A DNA stretch of 64,000 nucleotides from Merluccius polli (GCA_030340625.1 JAOPHQ010000930.1:25112-89111); one strand, 5' to 3'. Counted from the first letter of the stretch, positions 34,171 to 46,168 are shown. Notes: generated by a model not told the origin, from the sequence alone. Program-made: numbers and translations.

Positions 34171-34620
34171 TGTGTGGTGAATTTCCTGATATGCATTTAC
34201 AGGTTGTCGTTCTTCTCTTCCTCTTATTCACTCATTCTTTACATGAAGAATGCTTCTGCGCCATGAGAGAACATTCTTGTGTCACCGTGAACCCTATAGA
34301 GACATCTCTGCGTGCCTCCTGGTATACTTCCTTGGGCAATGCTTCCATATATGGTTTGGAATAAGGGTCTGTTTTTGGCCATAAATCTTAACATTTTAGG
34401 CGTAATAGTTTCAGCCTTCCGGACGAGCCAAGTGTGCTATGGCTCAGGCCTGTAAGAATGGTGGGCATTAGAGAGGTAGAGGAGATTCGGACCCAATTCA
34501 ATGCATTGTGTTCTCTGTAAATAAAGTGTTATACTCAGACAGTAGTGGGAGTGGACCTCCATCATTTCATCATCCACAGACCAGCATTCTGGCAGCCGAG
34601 AAGAATACACCACACCACAC
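34171..34620 (+). mobile_element. Possible solo LTR of an endogenous retroelement
   Basis: A purine tract (GAGGGGGGAA, 34161-34170) is followed by TGTGTGGTGAATT, like a polypurine tract and LTR start. AATAAA lies at 34520-34525. The 3' boundary is uncertain and no gag, pol or env reading frame is visible nearby. Confidence 0.35.
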
Positions 34621-35044
34621 TACACTACGCTAAAACTTGAGGCCTCTCAAAATGGCGCAGTAGTAACAAAAAATAATCAAATACATTCCGACGGAAAAGC
34701 CCTCTTGCCAACCGCCTCCAACACCTGGACGAGGCCATGTTTCGTGTCCTCTGCCCACCACACTTCAACACATGGCCGCTTCCTTGTGTTTCCGAGCAGC
34801 GCCGTGCGAAACGGTCCACCAGGACGGGGAGATAACGGGCCGCCAGACGTGCTACGGTTAGCCGCTATTTGATAGCACCTGTGAACCATCAGATACACGT
34901 ACTCGTCAGACGTCGGTTGTCTTACTTGTCTATAATGTCGTCGCTTTGATTTGGCTGGGATTGACGTCTTCCGACGTCTTTGTTTCCAAGGCGATGTCGG
35001 TGAAGTGTTGCAACTTGCCAGGTCTTACCACGTCGCGCTGACCT

Positions 35045-36003
35045 GGCAACTGGCAACTACTGGGTTGTTGTTGTTGCCAGGTCTGCCCTCATCCCCCGAT
35101 TCCGCCTACTGGGTTGCCAGGTCTGCCTTCACCATAGACATAATATACGTAGACGCCTCATAGACTGACGCTGCCTGTTGGAGCTGACGTATCAGCGTGG
35201 CCGCCATCTTGGATGGGTCCCCAGTGCGCCCCAGTGCATTCATTTCTATGGAGGAAGGCGTATCCCTACTACAACTACAATAATAAGCATAACTCCCCGA
35301 ATTTTTACCGGATTTTCACACGGTTTGGTTTGTTACAAACGGCAGAGATTTATTTATGATACAGGACGAATTAATAATTATTTTTTTTTATTTTAAATAA
35401 GAATTATTGTTCAATCTTACTTGTGAAAGGTAATCCCACGCGATCTGGTGTCAATACTGCGCCGTAAGCTGCACAAAATACTGCATAGCTTGCTCTCCCG
35501 TTGACTCCTATGCTAGACTAGAGTGAGGAGACCCAACCAATATGGCGGCGACGCTGGGTTACGTTTCAGCACGTCATGAGGCGTCTACGTATATACGTCT
35601 ATGGCCTTCACCCCCCCCGATTCCGTCTACTGGGTTGCCAGGTCTGCCTTCATCCCCCGATTCCGTCTACCGGGTTGCCAGGTCTGCCTTCATCCCCCGA
35701 TTCTGTCTACCGGGTTGCCAGGTCTGCCTTCATCCCCCGATTCCGTCTACTGGGTTGCCAGGTCTGCCTTCGTCCCCCCGATTCCTCGACTGGGTTGCCA
35801 GGTCTGCCTTCATCCCCCGATTCCGTCTACTGGGTTGCCAGGTCTGCCTTCGTCCCTCGATTCCTCTACTGGGTTGCCAGGTCTGCCTTCATCCCCTGAT
35901 TCCGTCTACTGGGTTGCCAAGTCTGCCTTCATCCCCCGACTATGTCTACTGGGTTGCCAGGTCTGCCCTCGTCCCCTGATTCCGTCTACTCGGTTGCCAG
36001 GTA
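35045..36003. repeat. 40-bp minisatellite, interrupted
   Basis: Units of the GGGTTGCCAGGTCTGCCTTC type repeat about two times at 35045-35131 and about ten times at 35605-36003, split by the element at 35132-35604. It is open in several frames; not considered coding. Confidence 0.85.
35132..35604. mobile_element. MITE-like insertion within a 40-bp minisatellite
   Basis: Left end CCATAGACATAATATACGTA and right end (reverse) CCATAGACGTATATACGTAG are inverted repeats continuing through GACGCCTCAT. CCTTCA, part of the minisatellite unit, abuts both ends. Confidence 0.65.
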
Positions 36004-37160
36004 TGTGACGTCGATGATTTTCATTGTGAAGGTGGTCTTTGAGTTAATTTGAGGCTAGTTCTGACTATAAAGGATGGCTCGGAGAGTAGACAACTTGCAA
36101 ACGAGGATATTAAAAGTTCACCTGATACAGTAAGGCGAGAAATTTTACTGGGTTCGGTTCATACAGCGGACCGAACAATAAATCATCATACATCTTTTGT
36201 CTTCAGTCCACCTTAGGGGTGGACTGAAGGTGAACGCTATTGCTCTTGGTTACGCTATTTCTTACTTTCCCATTTTCAGCATTACCAGATGTTATATTTT
36301 CCGTAAAGCAGGCTTTGATCTTTTCATGGGTAACACTCCCTCTTAACAAGCTTAATATACTAAGCGATTCTTACAATGGAGAATACAAACCTAAAACATT
36401 GAAATAGCAAAAAGAACAGTGTTAGTCAAGTGTTAGTAACAATGGAGTTCCTTTGGTTCATAGAATAATGTCTAGCAATCCACAACATTTTGTTTTGTGT
36501 CTTTAGCTGGAACATCACTTGCTTCCCCATTTTCCACATGCTTCTGAAGAGACGAGTCGCCGCCCCCCGCCCCACCTCATCTGTTCATGTCACCAGTTGT
36601 ACTTCCCATTTTGGATCCCCGACCCAAGGAACGCTGCTATCCTGGGTTCCGAGGTATACGAATGCTGTGTTCCTTCCCCCAAACCAATCCTACATTCACG
36701 TTATCATGCAGTGACCTCCCTGCTCATTATGCTTTGTGCTCATATTCCTCCTCTATGGAGTCCACTGAGAACTACAGAATACTTAGCCGAACACGTTGAC
36801 TTTTATTTAAGTGTCACACGGGATACATACAGATAAACATTACATACAGAACAATAATCTAAATATAACCAAAATATCCAGAGGTGATCAGCAACACACA
36901 CCTTGGGGGAAGCATCACAGTTAAGACATCACTTTCAGGAAGCCGTCACGATTCCTGAGCAGAATAGAAAAGATAAAAATTTAAAATGTTCAAGTTCAAA
37001 GTAAGACCAGCGCCATCTTCCCACTGATCTTAAACGTCGTCTCATAACTGTTTAGGAAGTGCAGACTTCTGTCCATTTAAAGTCCTAATGTCCTCTTGTT
37101 TTTACACCAAACACACTGATCTGTTCTGCTTCATCAGACTCCAAATGATACAAAATGATA
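36004..37160. other. Intergenic DNA between the two gene copies
   Basis: Contains the uninterrupted relative of the repeat carrying the MITE at 30603 (36095-36170), then unassigned sequence up to the 3' end of copy A. Confidence 0.45.
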
Positions 37161-37168
37161 GAACAACG

Positions 37169-37174
37169 TTTATT
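37169..37174 (-). terminator. Candidate polyadenylation signal of copy A
   Basis: AATAAA on the minus strand, about 65 nt past the stop. Another copy lies at 36802-36807. Either could serve; no transcript evidence is available. Confidence 0.4.
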
Positions 37175-37238
37175 AAGTTCCCCCATGTTCTGGTAAAAAA
37201 AAAGAAGTATTGTTGTCCGACGGTGGGCGGAGCTAGAG

Positions 37239-37316
37239 TCATCTGGGGGCGTGGCCAGGAGCAGAGCCTCCTGATTGGCTCCTGGATTGTTCCTCTTGGA
37301 GTCTCTGGTAATACTT
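37239..37316 (-). CDS. znf638: Copy A exon A33: last exon and stop
   Basis: The acceptor CTCTTCCAG is followed by KYYQRLQEEQSRSQ and a TGA at 37239-37241. This gives the short basic tail expected after the last finger. Confidence 0.82.
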   Translation of the reverse strand, partial: KYYQRLQEEQSRSQSGGSAPGHAPR

Positions 37317-37404
37317 CTGGAAGAGGAGGAGGAGGAGTTGTGTTTAGTGAGTGAGTGAGTGCATGCGTGAGTGAATAATTGCGTGCGTGCGTGCATGTGT
37401 GCAC

Positions 37405-37526
37405 CTTCAGGTTCATGTAGTGACCAAGGCTGCTACAGTGGAGGTTCCTGGCTCTGGTCTCATCTTCATAGAACACAGAACACAGATTACAGTAGAACCC
37501 AGCCTTAGGAACCACATGGTCCACCC
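37405..37526 (-). CDS. znf638: Copy A exon A32: C-terminal matrin-type zinc finger
   Basis: The exon encodes DHVVPKAGFYCNLCSVFYED and then H-C-S-S-L-G-H. The C-x2-C and paired histidines, preceded by VPKAGF, are the signature of the C-terminal finger of ZNF638 and matrin 3. Confidence 0.9.
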
Positions 37527-37653
37527 CTAGAGAGAGAGAGAGAGAGAGAGATGGGGGAACAGGAGAGGTAGAAGAAATGAGAAATAAAATCATGTCACAA
37601 ATAAACACATTTAATTGTACTGAAAATCATAACGTGTGTGACTCTTCTCTTAC

Positions 37654-37770
37654 CCAGGGGGTTGTGGGGGGTGAAGGGGGGAAGGGTGTAGTCGTTGGAA
37701 ACGTTGGGAGAGAGAGAGCGAACTCTCTTAGGCTCCGCCCCTTCCTCCATCCTCCTGGCTTTACTGGACG
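37654..37770 (-). CDS. znf638: Copy A exon A31: basic KARRMEEGAEPKRVRS exon
   Basis: A 117-nt exon, phase 1-1, with a basic stretch (EPKRVRSLSP) that could act as a nuclear localisation signal. Confidence 0.75.
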
Positions 37771-37941
37771 CTAGACAGACAGACAGTAGCTCAACAAGGG
37801 AAAAGCCTTGGTAGGTATTGACGACGCAATGTCTATCTCTACGTTCCAGCTGCTATTACACTGCTGGCACTAAGCACACACACGCTTTTATTTTGTACCG
37901 ACGCTTGCACACAAACTTATTTTAAAGAGAGTATTCTCTAC

Positions 37942-38142
37942 CTTTCCTCCCTTCCCTCCGCTTCTCCACCCCCGTCTCTTGTCCATCCTGGGCAGGGCTT
38001 TCTGCCATTGGCTCTGCTCCCCTGTTAATCAACACAGTCCCAGGCTTGCTGGCCAATAGGGAGGTGGTGTGGAGTGGGGTGGGCGGGGCTTGCTGTCCAG
38101 AGGGTTTAGCTTGTTGTGCTACTCCTCTGGTGCACCTCTTAA
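37942..38142 (-). CDS. znf638: Copy A exon A30: VKRCTRG exon
   Basis: A 201-nt exon, phase 1-1, with ASKPGTVLINRGAEPMAES. In copy A it follows A29 directly because the FVTVDEV exon seen in copy B is missing; the frame still holds. Confidence 0.75.
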
Positions 38143-38257
38143 CTAGAGAGAGAGGGGAGGAGTTGGAAGGCAAAATATCCGTTGGAAGGCAAAATATCAT
38201 CACAGACAGCCAATCAACATGTTTGTTGAGGACTCTCTCACACACACACACACACAC

Positions 38258-38327
38258 CTGTTTGCTCCTCACTTTGTTCACGTTGACCGGCGATTGAGGA
38301 AGATTCCATCTCTTTATCACGGACCAT
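38258..38327 (-). CDS. znf638: Copy A exon A29: 70-nt exon (MVRDKEMESS)
   Basis: The acceptor CGACCAG precedes 38327; it ends in phase 1. The donor is the start of a short (TG)n run on the gene strand. Confidence 0.7.
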
Positions 38328-38458
38328 CTGGTCGAAAGACAACAGAATGGAGAAAGGGAGAGAGAAAGAGAGAGACAGCATGTTATACGTTAGCAATCCA
38401 TACCTTCTTGACTGCATAGAACAAAATACCTACCCATCTACATTCAGTATTCTCTCAC

Positions 38459-41443
38459 CTCAGCATCCAACCTGGCCTGTGATTGGTCATCTGGGAGAGG
38501 TGGGAGGTGCTTTGCCAGCATTGGCTCCTTCCCTTCCTGTTCCTCCTCCCCAACCTTGTCTAGGGTCACCAGCCTCTCAATTTCTGCTCCCACCTTCCTC
38601 TCCTTCTCTCCTGCGATCTTTTCTTCTCCACCATCCTCGTCTCCTTCAGGTGGTACATTTTGCTCTGTGGGTTTCTTCTTCTTTGTTGCTTTTTCTTCTG
38701 TCTTGGCATCTCTCCTGGTGACCTCAAAACCTCTCTTTCCTCTCACAGGCTCCTCTGGAAGCTGGTCGTCCTCTGGAACCTGTTCCTCCTCCCCCCCCAC
38801 AGAGTCCACCACCTGGTAAATGGGCTCCTCCCCCTGGGTGGACTTAAGCGTTCTGGTGGCTCTAGTCTTGGCCGGTGCTGTCGCTCTCCTCCGAATGCTC
38901 CTCCTCATCAGGCCTGAGGAGTGGACATGCTCTTCCTCCTCATGGGGTTCGTCTTCGATGAAATCCACCACCTGGTACACCTCCTCCACCAAGTCTTGCC
39001 CCATCTGTTGATCCTTTTTGGTGGCCATTTTGTAGGTCCCAGACACCGCCACCTCCTCTTTCCTCCTCCTTCCGCTCCTTCCAGGAGATGTCTGATCATC
39101 ACCCAGTGACTCCACAACAGGACGCACCACCTTCTCTTCCTTCTCATCTTGGTCCTGCTTTGCTTGCGTTCCTTCAGGAGCGTTGTTGTGTGTGATCTTT
39201 CCATCTCTGGCAGGTGTGGGGTCTTTCTTCACTAGCCCCCGTTGTGGTCGTCCTAGATGTTCTGCCGCTGGCGCTTCTTCCACTGCATCGCCCCCAATGG
39301 CGTCCAACACCTCAAACATGGTTTCCTCTACATTAAGCTTGTAGTCCTTCGTAGGGGCTTTGGCAGCTTTATGACCTCTCCCCCCCTTTCTTCCTCTTCC
39401 CCTAGTGCCCTTCATCACAGAAGGCATCTCCAGCTCCTCCTCCTCCTCAAACGAGTCCAGAACCTGATACATGGCCACCTCCTCCAAACTAACTCTTTTG
39501 CAGGACTCCCGTGGTTTGGCGTCTCTTGGGGTCACTTTGTCGGCCATTTTGGTTCCTTCTGCACCACCCTCTTTGCCTCTCGACTCTTCTTTGTTGGTGG
39601 GCTCCTCCATGTTGGATTCTCCTTCTACAGGATCTATGTGGGAAGTGGGCCCTGGCACCTCCTGGCATTGGGTCTCTGTCCTGGTTGGAGAGACCTGGTT
39701 TTCCACTGGTTCATGGGGCTTCCTGCCGGCCTCCTCGCGTACAGGGGCAGTGGGCTGTTCCTTCTTCACCACGACGTTCTTGGCCATCTGTTTGGATGGA
39801 TTTCCCCTCTTCCCCCTGGTGGTGGGCCTCCTGGTGGGGAGCTGGACTCCTTCATCCTCAGCCACCTCACCTTCCACAGAGTTTGCAACCTGGTATTCAC
39901 CTTCATCTTCCTCCGGCTGGGGTTGACCTTGGGGCATGAGAGCCCCAGACGGAGGGCTTCCTCCTCCTGTGGTGGAGGAGGGATCTTCCTCTACAGAGTC
40001 CAGGATCTGGTAGTCTGCTTCCTCCACCTCGACTGGGTCCTTCTTGGTTGGTGTGGAGTGCCTGGAGGAGTGTCTGGTGGATGGCAGCTTGGTTGCTGGA
40101 CTGGGGTGACCTCTCTTAGATCGTCCTTGGTCCATTTCAGGAGCTACCTCCTCTTCGGTGGGCTCCTTGTTGCTCTGCTCCGCATTTGAGTCCTCTTTGG
40201 GAGGAGATCCTTCAACACAGTCCATGAGCTGGTGGGTGTCGTCTTCCTCCGTTGATGTACCGTTAAGTATCGCATCAGGAGCCATCTCCGCTGCATCAGA
40301 AACCACTGTTGGGATATCGTCATCTGCAGAAGGCATCTGTTCTTCTCCAACTGTCATTTTCTCCTCTTCCAGAACAGTCTCAGTGTCTTCTGTGACCTGG
40401 AGTTCAGGTGTCTGGCTCTCGGGGTCTGGGAGGCCTGGCGTCTCAGGCTGGACCAGGGTTTGGTATTGCGTCTCCTCACCACACTCTGGTGCTGAGTGGA
40501 GCATGTGGTCGCTTGTCTTTCCATCTCCCATCTGCTGGTGTGTTTCATCCACCTCTACTCTGTTCTCCTTCATGTCTTCTGTAGAAGAAACAAGCATATC
40601 CTTTCCTGGACGAGTTAACTCTTGCTGGGCCTCGATCGCCTGCCTCTCCCCCTCTTCCTCCAGAGATGGATCAGTGTGTAAGGTCTCCTTTTCTGTCAGT
40701 GACTCTGCACTTTTCACTGCAGAGGTCTCTGCTGCCATCTTGTGGGCATGCCTTACCACATCACCCTTGCATACAATGGCTGCTTCCTTCAGTGGCTCAT
40801 CCTTTGTGATTGGTTGACAGGGAGGAAGAGACTCTGCCTCCTCTGTGGTAGTGATGCATGTCACTTCCTGGCTGGGGGGCGATGTAGGGTAGGTCTTGTC
40901 ATTAGCTTCAGACATCTGGGCAGATTCTTCACACTTCTTCTGTGGTGTGCTCTGTTCAGAAGAGGAAGGGACTATTCCCACCGGAGGAGGAAGAGAAGAA
41001 GAAGAGGAGGTCTTGGGACGATCATAGGAGGACACTGTGGCTTTAGATGAGGATGAGGACTGGGCTGTCGTTGAAGAGTTGGATTTTACTCCTCTAGACG
41101 TAGATGAAGAGGAGGTTTTGGGGATCTCCTCTGGGGCCTGCTGGTCTGATGGCACCTCCTCCTCTTTGGTTATGTCCGAGGGTTTGGCCAGAGAGCCTTC
41201 AGAGTGGCAGGATTTGGTAGAAGAGATGACAATAGGGGCAGCCATGTTAGTGATGTCATCTAGGGGGATGAATTTGTCCTCCATTGTCTCTTCCTGCTCA
41301 AGCCTCTCTCTCTTGGGTAGAGGGCGCCCATCTGCCCTGTTCCTCTGGGACAGAGGAGAGGAGGTAGTGGAGGAGGAGAACAGAGGAGATCTCTGGCTCC
41401 TTCCACCATGCTGGGACAAAGAACTGCCCTCCACTGAGGAGGT
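38459..41443 (-). CDS. znf638: Copy A exon A28: large acidic repeat exon (995 codons)
   Basis: One uninterrupted 2,985-nt exon, very rich in Glu, Lys, Pro and Ser. It carries about nine degenerate repeats of hydrophobic-x-hydrophobic-D-(S/E/A)-(V/I), such as YQILDSVEED, YQVLDSFEEEE, MFEVLDAIGGD and LVTLDKVGEEE. These correspond to the acidic LVTVDEV repeats of NP220. The first about 100 codons (SSVEGSSLSQHGG and on) are absent from the copy B exon. It is probably disordered. Confidence 0.85.
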
Positions 41444-41553
41444 CTAAGGAGGAGGAAGAGAGTGGAGGAGAGGAGGGGAGAGAGAAATAGATGAAAGAAT
41501 ATGAGAACTGACAGCCCCCATGTAGGATACAGAGAGCTGAGACAACACCTCAC

Positions 41554-41914
41554 CTCTTTCTCCTGGCTCACTTCCTGCCCGACTTGGCTCTCTTCCTGCC
41601 CGACTCTGGCATGGCGATGCTGGCGGATGGCCGTAGCAAAGAAGTGGAACATCTCCTGACTCAGGACTGGAGGCTTGGGACCGGAGCCCAGGAACCCAGC
41701 CTGGTCGTGGGCTGAGGCGCTGGAGTCTTCAGGGGTAGTGGTGGTCAGAGTGTAGGTCGGGAGAGCAGCCCCTGATGGGTCTGGTGCTAATGGGCCAGGT
41801 GCTAATGGGTGTGGTGACGATTGACCAGTCATGGTTGGGGCGGCAACGTAGGGATGCTTAAACAAGTTCTTGAATTTTCTTGTCAAGAAATTTGTCCCTA
41901 CGAACTGTTGTCGC
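41554..41914 (-). CDS. znf638: Copy A exon A27: FLGSGPKPPVLSQEMFHFF exon
   Basis: The exon encodes a variable Pro-rich start, then FLGSGPKPPVLSQEMFHFF and AIRQHRHAR, and ends SQEKE. The 3' half is highly conserved in the three copies in this window (A27, B26, B30). Confidence 0.78.
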
Positions 41915-42026
41915 CTGAAACAACAAAATAATATGGTAGGATCAGAATATATCAAAATGCTCTCAGTAATCATATAAATGTTTTTTTTTTTAATTGATAA
42001 TGAGGAGAGAGTTAAGAGCGACTCAC

Positions 42027-42062
42027 GATTGAAAATAGTACGGTTTGGGAAACGATGCTGTC
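42027..42062 (-). CDS. znf638: Copy A exon A26: 36-nt exon (TASFPKPYYFQS)
   Basis: Consensus acceptor CTCCTACAG and donor GTGAGT. The phase 2-2 frame gives F-P-K-P in both copies. Confidence 0.7.
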
Positions 42063-42162
42063 CTGTAGGAGAGAGACTAGATTTAGGATACATACACATA
42101 TACAGTGATATTAAAGCCTATGTCGATGTGCTAGGTTGGGTTGAGCAAATTAACACACATAC

Positions 42163-42248
42163 CTATCTCCTACTAGTTTGTTGTTTTCTATGATGAGTTT
42201 TGCAATCACATTGTACAAATTAGTTCTATGATGGACCTGGAAAACCAC
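42163..42248 (-). CDS. znf638: Copy A exon A25: RRM-e, second half
   Basis: This 86-nt exon encodes VVFQVHHRTNLYNVIAKLI and ends VGD(R). It is 18 nt shorter than B24. A roughly 100-nt (TC)n tract forms its polypyrimidine tract. Confidence 0.68.
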
Positions 42249-42249
42249 C

Positions 42250-42357
<108 letters not shown>

Positions 42358-42497
42358 GACAATGTTATTGTTGTCATTGTAGGTACCTGTCTACCTACTC
42401 ATCTACCTACCCATCTCCTACCCGTCTCCCTACCCTTCTCCCTACCCGTCTACCTACCTGTCTCCTACCTGTCCAATAGGACCACAGTGAGACGTAC

Positions 42498-42632
42498 CCT
42501 GTTGGCGAGGACTATGCAGCTGAGGTAGGAGGTCTTCTTCATGACATGAAATATGAACTTCAGCGCTTTCATGCTGCAGTTATGAACTGCCGTCAGCAAC
42601 AGCCGGTCCTTGCGCACTCTCTCCTTGGGTAC
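42498..42632 (-). CDS. znf638: Copy A exon A24: RRM-e, first half
   Basis: This 135-nt exon encodes DRLLLTAVHNCSMKALKFIF and SCIVLANR. It is the most degenerate RRM of the five; the assignment rests on exon order and strand/helix pattern. Confidence 0.68.
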
Positions 42633-42734
42633 CTATCACAACACAGACTGCTATATCACAACACAGCCTGCTATCATTTCAACATTTATATATACAAAAG
42701 TAATCAACGCAGGACTCCATAATAACATACTTAC

Positions 42735-42773
42735 CACATTGCTCCACTTAAGCAATTGGTTGTACAATTCCCC
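42735..42773 (-). CDS. znf638: Copy A exon A23: 39-nt linker exon (ELYNQLLKWSNV)
   Basis: Another 39-nt exon ending LLKWSxx, phase 0-0, before the RRM-e pair. It parallels A16. Confidence 0.72.
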
Positions 42774-42789
42774 CTGCAGAGAGAGCATA

Positions 42790-42968
42790 CATGATCATTA
42801 CATCACATACATGATCTGTCATTATATCATGATCTGTCATGACATCACATACATGATCTGTCATTACATCACAATCTTTCATGACATCACATACATGATC
42901 TGTCATTTCATCATGATCTGTCATGACATCACATACATGATCTGTAATTACATCATGATCTGTCATGA
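42790..42968. repeat. CATCACATACATGATCTGTC tandem repeat (copy A)
   Basis: About 38-bp double units alternating ATTACATCA and ATGACATCACATACATGAT. Uninterrupted. Confidence 0.85.
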
Positions 42969-43530
42969 AAAGAATCATGCATGCTTATGTAGTTTGAAAG
43001 GTTTTTTTTACGGAAGAAAGATATTGGATGATCAACAGATATTCACGCTCCGAATTACAGCAATCTGACGAGGGGAATTGCAATCAAACCAATAAGTCTC
43101 ACATTACAAAATGGCCCCAATACAACATTAAAATCGCATTTTAGAAGTGTAACCTGCTAGCTGAACAGTAAAATGCAGGTAAAAAAAGCTCTGGTGTGGG
43201 TGTAATGCACAGACAAAAAAACTATTCAAAACTGGATAAAATACAGATTAAAACTGATTTAAGACTATAAAATACAGATTAAAACTGTATAAAATACAGA
43301 TTAAAACTGACTTTCGATATGTGTAAATTGGTGGAAGCTATCGCAGAATTTTTTTGGGTTGGGGTATTTCTTGCAATCCCAATAATAACTTGAATGAATT
43401 AAATGTAGAAACAAAATATATCAATGGTTAAGATTTAACACCACACTTGTGACATTTCTTAAATATGAAGAAAAAATGAAATTTATGACTAATACTCAGG
43501 ATGGATTGCTTAGCGGACAGGGGACAGCAC

Positions 43531-43533
<3 letters not shown>

Positions 43534-43611
<78 letters not shown>
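43534..43611. repeat. (TG)n microsatellite next to the A22 donor
   Basis: (CA)n on the gene strand, immediately inside the intron. Confidence 0.95.
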
Positions 43612-43613
<2 letters not shown>

Positions 43614-43617
43614 ATAC

Positions 43618-43752
43618 CTCTGTGGTACAGGGTGTTAGATGTTCCAGGAGGAAGTGGAGGGTGAGGTCACATCCCCCCAGAGTGAAAGGCTCGTTGAGGT
43701 GCGCTGAGACAAACTCCTTACACTTCAAACTGTCATCAAAGTAGATGAAGGC
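43618..43752 (-). CDS. znf638: Copy A exon A22: RRM-d, second half
   Basis: This 135-nt exon encodes AFIYFDDSLKCKEFVSAHL and LGGCDLTLHFLL. Its donor GTATGG is followed by about 80 nt of (CA)n. Confidence 0.85.
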
Positions 43753-43756
43753 CTGG

Positions 43757-43922
43757 AGACAAGGGAGGAGGAGGAGGAGGAGGAGAAGTCAGTAGGAGAG
43801 ACAGGAGGAGGAGGAGGAGTCAGTAGGAGAGACAGGAGAAGGAGTGGAGGAGAAGGAGTGAGGAGGAGGAGGAGGAGGAGGAGGAGGAGGAGGAGGAGGA
43901 GGAGGAGGAGGAGGAGGAGAGA
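43757..43922. repeat. (GAG)n-rich tract upstream of A22
   Basis: On the gene strand a (CTC)n tract before the A22 acceptor. Confidence 0.9.
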
Positions 43923-44058
43923 CTAGGAGGAGGAGAGGGGGAGAGGAGTGGAGGAGATGAAAGTGGAGAATGGAGGATGGAAGGAACAAGAATAGAGAGA
44001 ACAGGACAGGACACAATAAAGTAGGAATTTCAGATGACGTATGTGTGTGTGTGCGTAC

Positions 44059-44223
44059 CCTTCTCTGCAGGGGAAGTATCAGTACGTAGTAGAACACACG
44101 GCTGATGTCCTTCTCCACGAAGTAAGGCCACACCTTATACAGGAGGTCCATATGGCTGTACCCGCCCAACGGCAGCCCTGTCACCATGATTACGCTGTGC
44201 TCAATCAAATTGATCTTCGCCCA
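44059..44223 (-). CDS. znf638: Copy A exon A21: RRM-d, first half
   Basis: This 165-nt exon encodes VIMVTGLPLGGYSHMDLL, a clear RNP2 strand and first helix, then VFYYVLILPLQRR. Confidence 0.85.
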
Positions 44224-44472
44224 CTGCAAGACGGGATGAGTAAGAGAGTAGGAGAGAGATGGGATGTTAAAATTAAATTATGGCCTAAAACACTGTAATT
44301 GTTTAGCTGTCTATTAGTGATATGTCCTGGCTAAACTGGATTTCTGTAGACGCTACTACGTCACACGGAGACATTGCTGCAGTAGTTACAATGGGGTTTA
44401 ATAGGAGAGTATGTCTTCAAATCGCTGTAGCATCAACCATAAGAATCAGATATTAGTTTCATTCAACAACTC

Positions 44473-44975
44473 AGGGTTGTTGTTTTGGTGTCATAGATGC
44501 TGTGGTTGTTGTTTTGGTGTCATAGACGCTGCGGTTGTTTTGGTGTCATGGATGCTGAGGTTGTTGTATTGGTGTCATGGACGTTGTGTTTTTTTGGTGT
44601 CATGGACGCTGCGGTTGTTTTGATGTCATGGGCGCTGCAGTTGTTGTTTTGGTGTCATAGACGCTGCGGTTGTTGTTTTGGTGTCAGACGCTGTGGTTGT
44701 TTTGGTGTCATGGGCGCTGCGGTTGTTGTTTTGGTGTCATAGACGCTGTGGTTGTTTTGGTGTCATGGATGCTGCGGTTGTTGTATTGGTGTTATAGACG
44801 CTGTGGTTGTTTTGGTGTCATGGATGCTGAGGTTGTTGTATTGTTGTCATGGACGCGGCGGTTGTTTTTTTGGTGTCATGGATGCTGCAGTTGTTTTTTT
44901 GGCGTCATGGACGCTGCGGTTGTTTTGGTGTCATGGACGCTGCAGTTGTTTTGGTGTCATGGACGCTATATAATA
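44473..44975. repeat. 26-29-bp minisatellite (TTTTGGTGTCATGGACGCTG)
   Basis: About 18 units, alternating short and long forms, in the copy A intron between A20 and A21. Confidence 0.9.
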
Positions 44976-45161
44976 TCATTTTGAAAAACTGTTGAAAATT
45001 CCCCTGGCGATTTGCATCTTTGACCCGCACACACCAGCCCATCATGGAAAGCCCCGATAAAATCATAGATACTAGTGTATTTCTCAGGCCTGCACGCACA
45101 CAGGGTCCAACTACCATGTGTCTGCCCGACATAAAACTTATTTTTATTATTACAGACGTAC

Positions 45162-45196
45162 CTCAACATCCTGTGGTCCCTTCACCGTCCTGTGGG
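45162..45196 (-). CDS. znf638: Copy A exon A20: 35-nt microexon (AHRTVKGPQDVE)
   Basis: A 35-nt exon, phase 1 to 0, directly before the RRM-d pair. It matches the length and phases of A11, A13, B12 and B19. Confidence 0.72.
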
Positions 45197-45420
45197 CTGA
45201 GAGGTCACACAATAGCGACATTGATCATTAATATTATTAATATTAGCTGTAGTCCATACAGCACACAGCTGGCTTCATTATCATTATTATGAATCAACAC
45301 ATAAAGCTGTCTTCACTATCATGATTATGAATCAACACATAAAGCTGTCTTCACTATCATGATTATGAATCAACACATAAAGCTGACTTCATCATTATTA
45401 TGATTATTACTATAGAATAG

Positions 45421-45533
45421 AAAGCCTTTTTTATTATTACTATTGTTATTATTAATAATAATAAACACAGCTGGCTTCATTATTATTATGGTTATTCTAA
45501 AATAGAAAGCCTTTTCAAAAATTATTATTATAT

Positions 45534-45570
<37 letters not shown>

Positions 45571-45572
45571 CA
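45421..45572. repeat. AT-rich (AAT)n tract
   Basis: Contains a perfect (AAT)n run near 45535-45570. Confidence 0.85.
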
Positions 45573-45688
45573 ATAACAAACATAGCAGGCTTCATTATCA
45601 TTATTATGAATAAACACGTGGTCTTTATTGCTATGAATTAGAGTGATTAATAATAATAATAACCAATGATTAAGTCAAGGGGTCTCAC

Positions 45689-45838
45689 CAGGGGTGTAGA
45701 ACTGGGGGGACAGGGTGGGGTAGAAGTAGGGCAGGGTGGGCACCGTCAGCCAGAACGGAGGGTCACACCCCTCCAGGAAGGGTTTATGACGTATCGTGGT
45801 GCAGACTGGAGTGATGGCTTCCGTGTCTATAACGATGC
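45689..45838 (-). CDS. znf638: Copy A exon A19: aromatic/Pro-rich linker exon
   Basis: The exon encodes a segment with PPFWLTVPTLPYFYPTL, strongly conserved between copies while its 5' half differs. It is three bases shorter than B18. Entry and exit are in phase 1. Confidence 0.75.
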
Positions 45839-46168
45839 CTGGGGGGTAGGGGGTACATGATCATCACCAACCTTTATTTAAACACAGAGGTAGGTAACAC
45901 ACACACAAGATATCACGAGGTATCACAAGATCAGATGAGAAAAACAAAAAAACAAAACCAGGAGGACTAAAAATAAATCGAAAAGTACTAAATACAGGAT
46001 GAGATTAGGATACAATAAGAGTCAGATACAATACATAATCATGAGGATACAATAAGAGTTAGATACAAGACCGGTAAGATGGAAGATATAATTAATTGAA
46101 GGAACACAGCGACTTTTTGGGGAATGTGGCTCTTTGTCCGTTTAACCCATGTCCAGTCAAGAAGATGG

